From Mageeibacillus sp. UBA1243 (GTDB lineage: Bacteria; Bacillota; Clostridia; UBA1212), in contig DBWH01000055.1 of the NCBI GenBank assembly GCA_002308595.1, forward strand, positions 20,493-46,165: DNA of 25,673 nucleotides, in the 5' to 3' direction. Shown here in pieces: positions 8,843 through 16,684 of this stretch. Each line of letters starts with the position of its first letter. Position 1 is the stretch's first letter. The notes below the pieces were generated by a model that worked only from the letters and a program-made list of their open reading frames with translations, was not told where the DNA came from and searched no databases. The translations under genes were made by a program, and so were the position numbers.

Positions 8843-9129
8843 CGCTATATAACGGGGCGGTTAAACCGCCGCTCCCGCCGGAAAGCTTGAAACCGGCAAG
8901 GCCGGCCTTAGGGTCAGGGAAGAGGGCGGGAGGCATCGGCGTGTCCGAAATGCCCAAACCGCGGTGCCGGGCCTCAAGGCCGGTATTTCTGCTAATTTAG
9001 CGGAAAACGGGTGTTATGCCGTGAAATGCGCCTTGGCGGTGTCTCTGCCGGGGCTGTTATTTATGCTAACAGTAACCAAAAATCGAGCCGAAAAAGCTTG
9101 AATTTTCGGACATATTTGCCAAAAAAGCG
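8843..9129. other. Structured intergenic region without a recognised gene
   Basis: No open reading frame with a ribosome site was found. The region is rich in inverted repeats: GGCGGT/ACCGCC around 8856-8870; CTCCCGCC at 8872-8879 pairing with GGCGGGAG at 8925-8932; CCGGC/GCCGG around 8893-8905; and CTGTTA (9054-9059) with TAACAG (9067-9072). It does not match tmRNA, SRP RNA, RNase P RNA or a riboswitch that I recognise. It could hold a small RNA, or operator sites for the promoter just downstream. Confidence 0.4.
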
Positions 9130-9158
9130 TTGACACCTAAGGGTAAAACTCTTATAAT
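9130..9158 (+). promoter_or_regulatory. Perfect consensus sigma-A promoter of the transport operon
   Basis: TTGACA (9130-9135), an exact 17-bp spacer and TATAAT (9153-9158): 12 of 12 consensus bases at ideal spacing. Transcription should start near 9165, leaving a leader of about 110 nt. A promoter this strong in front of an eight-gene operon suggests either constitutive high output or tight repression. The CTGTTA/TAACAG repeat lies about 60 bp upstream. Confidence 0.85.
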
Positions 9159-9201
9159 AAATTTGTTTATTTTGCATAAATGGTTCCTTTTGCGGGAATG
9201 G

Positions 9202-9254
9202 GCTTCCGAAAGCGGTTCGGAACGGAATAACTCGGAAGCTGAATTTTCCGGAAA
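9202..9254 (+). promoter_or_regulatory. Operon leader with mutually exclusive hairpins
   Basis: TTCCGAA (9204-9210) is complementary to TTCGGAA (9216-9222), with a 5-nt loop. The overlapping GCTTCCGA (9202-9209) is equally complementary to TCGGAAGC (9232-9239). The same left arm therefore has two exclusive partners. A perfect 10-bp palindrome, TTTCCGGAAA (9245-9254), follows, 21 bases before the start codon and overlapping the region where the ribosome would bind. It could be an RNA switch, or a cluster of protein sites of the TTCCGGAA type. Confidence 0.45.
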
Positions 9255-9275
9255 TGGTGCTGAAAGGTTGAGTGT

Positions 9276-12200
9276 ATGGACAAGAAACAAAAACGTAGAA
9301 TCATCGTTTTGTCAGTTTTGGCCGTGCTTGTTGTTGCCGTCATTGTGGCTCTCTTTGTATACGGAAGCCGCAAGGCGAGCATCAGGCAGTTTGCGGTCGA
9401 AAATGACGACAGGCTTGCCTTCAACCCCTTTGTCGAAAACGAGGAGAGATCCGATAACAGTCTCCTCGAGTACGGTAAGGTACTGACAAAGTACGGCGAC
9501 AAGTATTCTATGTACACGGGTAACGACATTGTCTTAAACGCTGCCGACTTTTACGGAATCAGTTTTAAGATCGACAACGGCGAGACGCTTTACCTGTACC
9601 GCAGCGAGGACGGAGCTTACGAAAAGGTCTCCTACCGCGGAAAGTACTACGATTACGAGAAGGTTCTGGCAGGCGAGTTCACATTCGCAACGGAGAGCGT
9701 TATCGAGAAGATTCAGCGCATCGTAAACCACATCAGCTTTGACGAGGATTACGGATTTACCTACTGCGTTGACATCGACGATAACAGGGACAAAAACGGC
9801 TACACGAAAGAATCCGACGCTTCGAAGAGATATGAGCAGAAGAACGGATCAATCGAAGCTGACGCCAATGCAATCTACTTCGGCAGAAGCGACGCAGGCG
9901 ACTCCTCCAACGCGATTGAAGAACTCACTTTCATTTACAAGCCTGACATCCCGGAGACGGCTCTTTACTCGATGAACATTGAGTATTTCCTCCCCGCAAA
10001 CAGGTCGAACAACACACTCGTGCGCCTCAGCGTAGATAACAAGTACCCCTTCAAAGAGGCATCCGGTATCGAACTGAAGCGTCTTTACGGTTTCTTCGAC
10101 AACAAGAGTCTTGACATTGGCGGCAATGAGATCCGCAACCAGCAGCAGGAACTCTTCCGCTGGCAGACAACGACTCTTTCCAACCCCGAAGGTCTTTATA
10201 GAAATCCCTACAGGTTCCTCATAAATGCAAGCAGCCTCGCATCAGCTGAAAAGCCGAGAACGATTTCGCTTACATTCGGCAGAGAACCTGTTGTTGTGAG
10301 AAAAATAGTCCTCACGGCTCCGCTTTCATCCGTCTCCTACGACGAATACAAGTCCCTGAACGGTTTCTCCGAAGACAAGATCGTTAAAGACAGCGCATCG
10401 CAGGTTGAGTTCGAAGTTCCTTACACAAAGAACACGATCAGCATCAGAAGCGAGTGGGACAGTGACTACTGCACATACCCCGCTTCCTACAAGGTCACAA
10501 GATACAACTACTTCGGCGGCGACAGATGGACAAACGGCGGCGACGGAGCTACCTGGAGATTCACGGTCGCAAAAGACGGCTGGTATCAGATCGGTTTCAG
10601 ATATCAGAACACGCTGACTGACATTGCCGTATACGGCGAAATCAAGATCGACGACGTGGTTCCCTTCGCGGAGATGGAAGAGTACTGCTTCCCTTACACC
10701 GACGGATGGGCAGGCTGCTCGCTTATCGATGCAAACCAGAAGCCTTACTACTTCTACCTCACAGCCGGCGAACACACGATTTCAATCACTTCCAAGGTCG
10801 GCCCGCTGAGAGCCGCTATCCAGAGCCTCCAGGAGTCGATGGACTCCATCTCGAAACTCATCAGCACTGTTGTAAACATCACCGGTGCGACCAGAGTATC
10901 GACGGGCGGCTACGCGGTTGACAAGAACAGAGACTGGGACCTCGATAAGTACATTGTCGGCATCGAAGAAGAGATCAAAAACTACCGCGACACATTCGAG
11001 CGAATCTACAAGGAAATCAAAGCTGCAAACGGCGGTGTGCTTCCTTACTACGGATCTTCGGTATCTGTCGCCAAGGCGCTCTTCTCAAGACTTGCGAACG
11101 GCACCGAGGGACTCGAGAGTATCCCGTCTGCACTCAACGAAATATCCAACGCACTTACAAGCCTTTCAACTACACTTCAGAATATAACAGAACAGCCTAT
11201 CTCCATTGATTACATGGTCGTTCACGGCGGCGAATTTGACTACGGCAAGTGCCGCAGCAACGCATTCCAGTCCTTCTACGTTGGCGCCATCAGATTCGGC
11301 GACTCTTTCTCCAAGGACTACTCGCTGGTAGGCGCAAGAAACGACACGGACCTCTCCAAGGCTAAAGAGATTCAGGTCTACGTCGCAAGAGGACGTGAAT
11401 ACGTCGAAATGCTCAGAGCTCTCATCGCAGAGGACTTCACACCGAAGACGGGCATCAAGGTCAACGTCAACATGGTTTCGACCGGCGTCGAGGGCCTGGT
11501 AATGCTCAGATACGTAACAGGAACGGCTCCTGACGTGGCAATCTCGGTTGGGGCGGGCTCGCCTGTCGAATACGCGGCAAGAGGCGCTCTCGTGGCTTAC
11601 AACGACCTTGACGGCGACGGCATAAGCGAGAATCAGGAAGCGTTCGACAAATTCTTCGCGGAGAACTTCCTTGACGGCGCCAAGACGCTCTCGAGATACC
11701 GCGGCAACTACTACTCGGTACCTGAGACGCAGACGTGGTCGGCTCTCTTCTACAGAACGGACATCCTTGCCGAGCTCGGCATTGACAAGATACCCTCGAC
11801 CTGGGACGAGGTCTACGAGATACTCCCGAGACTCCAGGAGAAGAACCTTGACTTCTGCTACAACTACGCCACCGGAAACCTCTACCCGTTCCTCTATCAG
11901 AACGGCGCGACCGTTTATGATTACGACGGCGTCGTTTCGGCTCTCGACTCGGTTGAAGCCTACAACGCTTTCTACGAGTATTCGAACCTCTATAATAAGT
12001 ACAACATTCCGTACGCCGCCAACTTCTACATGAAGTTTAAACTCGGCGACATGCCGATCGGAATTGCCGATATGGGCACGTACTGCCAGCTCAAGTATTC
12101 GGCTCCTGAGATCAACGGTAAATGGACAATGGCTCCTGTCCCCGGCCATCTCAAAGAGGACGGCACAATCGACAGAAGCATGGGCGGCAGCGCAACAACA

Positions 12201-12656
12201 TGCGTCATGATTAAGAACAAGGGCGACAGACTGAAAGCTCAGGAATCCTGGGAATTCGTCAAGTGGTGGATGAGCGAAGAAACTCAGGTCGCCTACGCTC
12301 AGGAAGTTGAAGCAACATTCGGCGTCGCTTCAAGATGGCAGACGGCAAACAAGCGCGCTATCAACTCGATGGCATACAGCGACGAAGAGCTCGAAGTCAT
12401 CAATGAGCAGTGGTCATACTTCACCGAGACGCCAATCGTTCTCGGCGGCTACTACACGGCACGTTATCTGACAACGGCACTCAACCAGGCAGTTCTTCAG
12501 GGCAACAACATCAGGATCGCACTTGAAGACGCAGTCAGAGAAATCAACAAAGAAATGCACCGTAAGCAGAAAGAGTTCTTCCCCGAAGCATTCGCTGCTG
12601 ACGGAACGATCGATCCTGAATTTTCAATAATCTGGTCAAAGAAGGGAGAGGGCTGA
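9276..12656 (+). CDS. Giant membrane-anchored carbohydrate-type ABC solute-binding protein
   Basis: At 1126 aa this is about 2.5 times the usual length. An N-terminal membrane helix (residues 9-29) has no lipobox cysteine, so the protein is probably helix-anchored rather than a lipoprotein. Residues about 30-690 form a large extracellular region with beta-sandwich-like stretches (around WRFTVAKDGWYQIGFRYQ) and a likely helical stretch near 510-620. Residues about 695-1126 are a standard family 1 sugar-binding domain (APDVAISVGAG, ETQTWSALFYRTDILAELG, WEFVKWWMSEETQ). An EF-hand-like loop, DLDGDGISENQE, begins at D777. The two downstream permeases should be its channel. Ligand unknown. The N-terminal part may bind polysaccharide so that capture and delivery are in one chain. 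Confidence 0.87.
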   Translation: MDKKQKRRIIVLSVLAVLVVAVIVALFVYGSRKASIRQFAVENDDRLAFNPFVENEERSDNSLLEYGKVLTKYGDKYSMYTGNDIVLNAADFYGISFKIDNGETLYLYRSEDGAYEKVSYRGKYYDYEKVLAGEFTFATESVIEKIQRIVNHISFDEDYGFTYCVDIDDNRDKNGYTKESDASKRYEQKNGSIEADANAIYFGRSDAGDSSNAIEELTFIYKPDIPETALYSMNIEYFLPANRSNNTLVRLSVDNKYPFKEASGIELKRLYGFFDNKSLDIGGNEIRNQQQELFRWQTTTLSNPEGLYRNPYRFLINASSLASAEKPRTISLTFGREPVVVRKIVLTAPLSSVSYDEYKSLNGFSEDKIVKDSASQVEFEVPYTKNTISIRSEWDSDYCTYPASYKVTRYNYFGGDRWTNGGDGATWRFTVAKDGWYQIGFRYQNTLTDIAVYGEIKIDDVVPFAEMEEYCFPYTDGWAGCSLIDANQKPYYFYLTAGEHTISITSKVGPLRAAIQSLQESMDSISKLISTVVNITGATRVSTGGYAVDKNRDWDLDKYIVGIEEEIKNYRDTFERIYKEIKAANGGVLPYYGSSVSVAKALFSRLANGTEGLESIPSALNEISNALTSLSTTLQNITEQPISIDYMVVHGGEFDYGKCRSNAFQSFYVGAIRFGDSFSKDYSLVGARNDTDLSKAKEIQVYVARGREYVEMLRALIAEDFTPKTGIKVNVNMVSTGVEGLVMLRYVTGTAPDVAISVGAGSPVEYAARGALVAYNDLDGDGISENQEAFDKFFAENFLDGAKTLSRYRGNYYSVPETQTWSALFYRTDILAELGIDKIPSTWDEVYEILPRLQEKNLDFCYNYATGNLYPFLYQNGATVYDYDGVVSALDSVEAYNAFYEYSNLYNKYNIPYAANFYMKFKLGDMPIGIADMGTYCQLKYSAPEINGKWTMAPVPGHLKEDGTIDRSMGGSATTCVMIKNKGDRLKAQESWEFVKWWMSEETQVAYAQEVEATFGVASRWQTANKRAINSMAYSDEELEVINEQWSYFTETPIVLGGYYTARYLTTALNQAVLQGNNIRIALEDAVREINKEMHRKQKEFFPEAFAADGTIDPEFSIIWSKKGEG

Positions 12657-12657
12657 A

Positions 12658-13659
12658 ATGGCAAAAAAGCAAAAACAACTTGAAAACGAGCCTTCTGTCG
12701 TAAATACCGAGATTCAGGGAGGGAAGCCTCCGAAGAAGAAAAAGGATTATACGAAATCTTATTTCAGGTACACTCTTCACGAGATCGGCCATCATAAGAT
12801 GTCGTATGCGCTCATCGCTCCCTTCTTCATCTGCTTCATAACTTTTACATTACTTCCGCTGATCGCTTCAGCCGCACTCAGTTTCTTCTACTTTGACTCA
12901 CTGAGCTGGCCGCAGTTCGTCTTCTGGAAGAACTATGTATACCTCTTCGTTGAAGACTCGCTGTTCCTGAAGGCATTCAGCAACACCCTCTACTATGCAA
13001 TCATAGTCGGACCTGTTTCCTACATCATGTCCTACTTCTTCGCATGGTTCATCAACCAGGTGCCGAGGAGACTGAAGCCAATCTACACACTGGCTTTCTA
13101 CGCACCTTCTCTCTGCAGCGGAATCGCTATGAGCGTTGTCTGGCTCGTTGTATTCGCCAACGACAGCCAGGGCTACATCAACTCGGCTCTGCTTAACGCA
13201 GGCCTGATAACGGAGCCTATCCAGTTCCTGCAGGACGTCAAATGGATCATGCCCGTAATCATTATTGTCGCGCTGTGGTCGTCACTCGGCGCAGGATTCC
13301 TTTCGTTCGTTGCCGGTTTCGCCAACGTCGACAAGGAGCTCTACGACGCGGCAATGGTTGACGGTATCACCTCAAGATTCCAGAGACTTATTTACATCGA
13401 CATACCGCAGACGATGCCTCAGCTGCTCTTCTCAGCGGTTTTGACAATTACAGGATCATTCACGGTCGGAGCCTTGAGCCAGACGCTTGTCGGCCACCCG
13501 AGCCCGGAGGACGCAGGTCTTACGATCATGCTCCACCTTGGGGACTACGCGGGACAGCGTTTCGAGGTTGGTTATGCGTCGGCAATTGCCGTTGTTCTCT
13601 CCGTGCTGGTTCTCGGAATAGGCAGACTTGCATTCAGGCTGCTCAGTGATAAGGGGTGA
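12658..13659 (+). CDS. Sugar ABC transporter permease (MalF/LplB-like)
   Basis: This is one half of a heterodimeric membrane channel, 333 aa, with about six membrane segments after a charged 45-residue cytoplasmic start. The ATPase-docking EAA loop is clear: ELYDAAMVDGITSRFQRLIYIDIP, with A231/A232 and D235-G236. The gene starts one base after the stop of the giant binding protein (TGA-A-ATG), so the two are surely co-translated. AGGGAGAGGG serves as ribosome site. It pairs with the next gene. Confidence 0.95.
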   Translation: MAKKQKQLENEPSVVNTEIQGGKPPKKKKDYTKSYFRYTLHEIGHHKMSYALIAPFFICFITFTLLPLIASAALSFFYFDSLSWPQFVFWKNYVYLFVEDSLFLKAFSNTLYYAIIVGPVSYIMSYFFAWFINQVPRRLKPIYTLAFYAPSLCSGIAMSVVWLVVFANDSQGYINSALLNAGLITEPIQFLQDVKWIMPVIIIVALWSSLGAGFLSFVAGFANVDKELYDAAMVDGITSRFQRLIYIDIPQTMPQLLFSAVLTITGSFTVGALSQTLVGHPSPEDAGLTIMLHLGDYAGQRFEVGYASAIAVVLSVLVLGIGRLAFRLLSDKG

Positions 13660-13665
13660 TGAGCG

Positions 13666-14535
13666 GTGTTTCAAGTAGATGTTGATTATTTAAAGAAAGC
13701 GAAAAAACGCAGAGAATACGCACCGACCGTCATTACTATCGTATTGGCGTTTGCCGGAATCGTATCCGCTCTGCCTATCGTCTACCTCTTCGTTACGGCC
13801 CTCAAGCCGGCAGAAGAGCTGTTCCTCTATCCGCCGAGATTCTACGTTTCGAATCCGACGCTTAAGAACTTCAGCGACCTTGTAAGTATTACGTCGAACA
13901 CGATGGTTCCTTTCACGAGGTACCTGTTCAATACGGTACTTGTTACGGTATTATTCCTTTTTGCATTGATAGTTGTCGGCACCATGGCGTGCTACCCGCT
14001 CTCAAAGCACAAATTCCCCGGAAGCAAAGGTCTCTTCAAACTTGTCACCAATGCGCTTCTCATCATTTCGGGTGCAGCCACAATCCCGTCATACATCATT
14101 ATCACGGGACTTCACCTTGACAATACCTACCTGGTATACATCATCCCGGGCCTCGCGAACTGTACGTGTATGTTCCTCTTGAAACAGTTCCTCGATCAGG
14201 TTCCGGATACCATATTCGAGGCAGGTAAGATTGACGGCGCGTCCGAGTGGCAGCTTTACACAAAGATTGCTCTCCCGCTTCTCAGAAACGCTCAGGCAAC
14301 TTGCGTCATTCTGACATTCCCGGGAATCTGGGGCGATGCTTCAACTTCAACAACTTACATATATGACGAGCAGCTCCGTACGTTCGCTTTCTTCATGAGC
14401 ACCCTTCAGGGCGGTTTTGCAAGAACAGGCGCAAACGCAGCGGCTTCGCTCATCATGACATTGCCGAGTATTATCGTGTTCGTCGTCTCGCAGTCGAGCG
14501 TTATGGATACGATGGCGCACTCGGGTATTAAATAA
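13666..14535 (+). CDS. Carbohydrate ABC transporter permease (MalG-like)
   Basis: This is the second channel subunit, 289 aa, with six predicted membrane segments. The EAA loop reads FEAGKIDGASEWQLYTKIALP (E185, A186, D190, G191). The start is GTG at 13666, preceded by AAGGGG; no ATG is suitably placed nearby. It begins six bases after the previous stop. As in MalG-type subunits, the C-terminus is short and ends in the cytoplasm. Confidence 0.94.
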   Translation: MFQVDVDYLKKAKKRREYAPTVITIVLAFAGIVSALPIVYLFVTALKPAEELFLYPPRFYVSNPTLKNFSDLVSITSNTMVPFTRYLFNTVLVTVLFLFALIVVGTMACYPLSKHKFPGSKGLFKLVTNALLIISGAATIPSYIIITGLHLDNTYLVYIIPGLANCTCMFLLKQFLDQVPDTIFEAGKIDGASEWQLYTKIALPLLRNAQATCVILTFPGIWGDASTSTTYIYDEQLRTFAFFMSTLQGGFARTGANAAASLIMTLPSIIVFVVSQSSVMDTMAHSGIK

Positions 14536-14551
14536 GGGAAGGGGGATGCAG

Positions 14552-16684
14552 ATGAAAAGTAAATTCAGAAAAATTCTGTGCATCGCTCTGACATTGGCGT
14601 GTTTGGTTTCGGTTTGCACGGTAATTCCGAGCTCCGCGGCAACACCGTATTCGAACTACTTCATGTCTCTGGTTGACCCTTACAGCTGGAGCCTTCCTAC
14701 ACCGGAAGCTTACCAGGTCAGCCGGGTTGTCGATTTCCCCGACAAAGAACACGGAAAACTCCTCAATCCTGAGGATATGTTTATCGGCCCTGACGGCAGG
14801 ATTTACATTGCCGACAGCGGAAACAACCGAATCGTAATCCTGAAGAGCGACCTCACGTTTGACTTCGCCATCACGGGTTATGAGGAGGACGGAAGTAAAC
14901 TCAACAATCCTACCTGCGTATTCGTTGACGACGACGGAACGATTCTTGTTGCCGACTACGGTAACAAGCGTCTCATCGAGTTCACGAAATACGGCAACTT
15001 CAGGTTCGCCTACCCGACTCCTTCGAGCGACATCCTTTCCGAGGACTTCAACTACCAGCCTCAGCGCGTTGTTAAAGACCAGAAGGGCTACATCTACGTC
15101 TGCTCCGTCGGTGACTCGAACGGTATTCTGATGCTCTCGTCAGACGGTGAGTTCAGAAACTACTTCGGTACAAACAAGGTTGCCCTGACTTTCTGGGAGA
15201 GTATCGCAAGGATGCTCTGGTCAAGAGAGTCCCGTAAAGGTACGGTCGTAACGCTTCCTTATACTTTTAACAACATATTCATCCACGACGGATTCATCTA
15301 CGCTACGACAACCGGTTATTCGGCGGCCCAGATGCGTAAGATCAATCCTGCAGGTTCTGACGTTCTCTACGGCGGAAGGGACTTCTCGGACTTCGGTCTT
15401 CTCAGAAACTCCGCAGACCTCCAGAACTTCATCGACGTAACTGTCGACAATGATTCCAACACGTACGTTATCGACGCAACTTACGGACGTATCTACGAGT
15501 ACGACGAGTGGGGCAGAAACCTGTTCGCTTTCGGTACCGTAGGAACGGGCTACGGCCAGTTCTCACTTCCGAAGTCGCTCGAAGCTGACGACCAGGGAAG
15601 AATCTACGTTCTTAACGGCGGAAACAACACCATCTACGTTTTCGAGCAGACCGAGTTTGCAAAGCTTGTTCACCGGGCCAATAAGAACTACAGTAACGGT
15701 ATCTACGAAGCTGTCGACAATCCGAATGACGGCTCCAAGGAGGACAACGCTTTCTTCCAGTGGACAAAGGTTAAAGAAGAGGACAACTTCTACAGCCTTG
15801 CTCTCCAGTCCATAGGACAGATCCTCTGGAGAAAGGAGAGATACTCGGAAGCGCTCCGCTACTTTGAAATCGCCGGAGACACCGTAGGTGCTTCGAGCGC
15901 ATTCAAAGAACTTCGCGCGAACTTCCTTGGCGATTACTTCTCAATCATCGCATCCGTGACCGTCGGTCTTCTCGTAGCGCTGCTCGTTTTCAAGAAACTC
16001 AGAAAACGCTACAGGATGAAGCATCCGAGAACGGTTGAGAAGAAGCCGAACTTCATGCAGAAGATCGGTGCATTCATAAAGAATATGGTTCACACGGCGA
16101 CTCACCCGATTGACGGATTTGAGGATATCAGATACGAAAACAAGGGTACGTACCGTGATGCCATCATCGTGATTCTTGTATATGTTGTTACGCACTGCCT
16201 GTCATTGGCGTGCACAAGCTTCATATACAGGGGAGGACAGTCCATCGAGTTTATTAACTGGGGGACAGAGATACTTTGGTGTCTGCTCCCGTGGGTTGTA
16301 GTCTGCGTCGTAAACTACGGCGTCACGACGATCCTCTACGGCGAAGGCAGATTCAGGGATGTTGTCATCGGCGGCGCATACTGCCACGTACCGTTCATCC
16401 TCATCGAGCTCCCGCTCGCGATCATCACCCAGGGTCTTACGCTTCAGGAAGCACCGCTTGTCAGCATCGTAGGATCCATCACCACGGCGTGGGTAGTGGT
16501 TCTCGTATTCATGTGCATGAAGGGCGTCCACGGCTTCAACCCGCTTAAGGCAGTGCTTGTATTCGTGCTGACTCTTGCCGGAGTTGCCGCTGTTGCAGTC
16601 CTGTTCATGATCGTGAGAGGACTCTTCGAACAGATGGTCGATTTCATCGTTCAGTTTGCAAAGGAGTTGAGCTATCTTGTTTAA
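14552..16684 (+). CDS. NHL-repeat propeller protein with Yip1-like membrane domain
   Basis: This 710-aa protein is not a transporter component by sequence. I prefer ATG at 14552 over 14546, because GGGAAGGGGG ends 6 nt before the former and directly abuts the latter. A signal peptide runs to about residue 30 (SSAA). NHL-type beta-propeller repeats follow (about 65-370), with signatures such as DGRIYIADSGNNRIVI, VADYGNKRLIEF and GQFSLPKSLEADDQGRIYVLN. A short TPR-like helix pair follows (WRKERYSEALRYFEIAGD), then a membrane helix near 460-482, and a multi-pass Yip1-like domain (about 515-710) opened by HPIDGFEDIRYENKGTYRDA. Propeller outside and Yip1 domain in the membrane is the likely topology. 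It may organise the transporter or contact glycan; its role is not known to me. Confidence 0.82.
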   Translation: MKSKFRKILCIALTLACLVSVCTVIPSSAATPYSNYFMSLVDPYSWSLPTPEAYQVSRVVDFPDKEHGKLLNPEDMFIGPDGRIYIADSGNNRIVILKSDLTFDFAITGYEEDGSKLNNPTCVFVDDDGTILVADYGNKRLIEFTKYGNFRFAYPTPSSDILSEDFNYQPQRVVKDQKGYIYVCSVGDSNGILMLSSDGEFRNYFGTNKVALTFWESIARMLWSRESRKGTVVTLPYTFNNIFIHDGFIYATTTGYSAAQMRKINPAGSDVLYGGRDFSDFGLLRNSADLQNFIDVTVDNDSNTYVIDATYGRIYEYDEWGRNLFAFGTVGTGYGQFSLPKSLEADDQGRIYVLNGGNNTIYVFEQTEFAKLVHRANKNYSNGIYEAVDNPNDGSKEDNAFFQWTKVKEEDNFYSLALQSIGQILWRKERYSEALRYFEIAGDTVGASSAFKELRANFLGDYFSIIASVTVGLLVALLVFKKLRKRYRMKHPRTVEKKPNFMQKIGAFIKNMVHTATHPIDGFEDIRYENKGTYRDAIIVILVYVVTHCLSLACTSFIYRGGQSIEFINWGTEILWCLLPWVVVCVVNYGVTTILYGEGRFRDVVIGGAYCHVPFILIELPLAIITQGLTLQEAPLVSIVGSITTAWVVVLVFMCMKGVHGFNPLKAVLVFVLTLAGVAAVAVLFMIVRGLFEQMVDFIVQFAKELSYLV

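Noticed and set aside
11166..12149. Minus-strand 327-codon frame opposite the giant binding protein
   Set aside because: Val/Arg-rich shadow of the sugar-binding domain, with no start signals.
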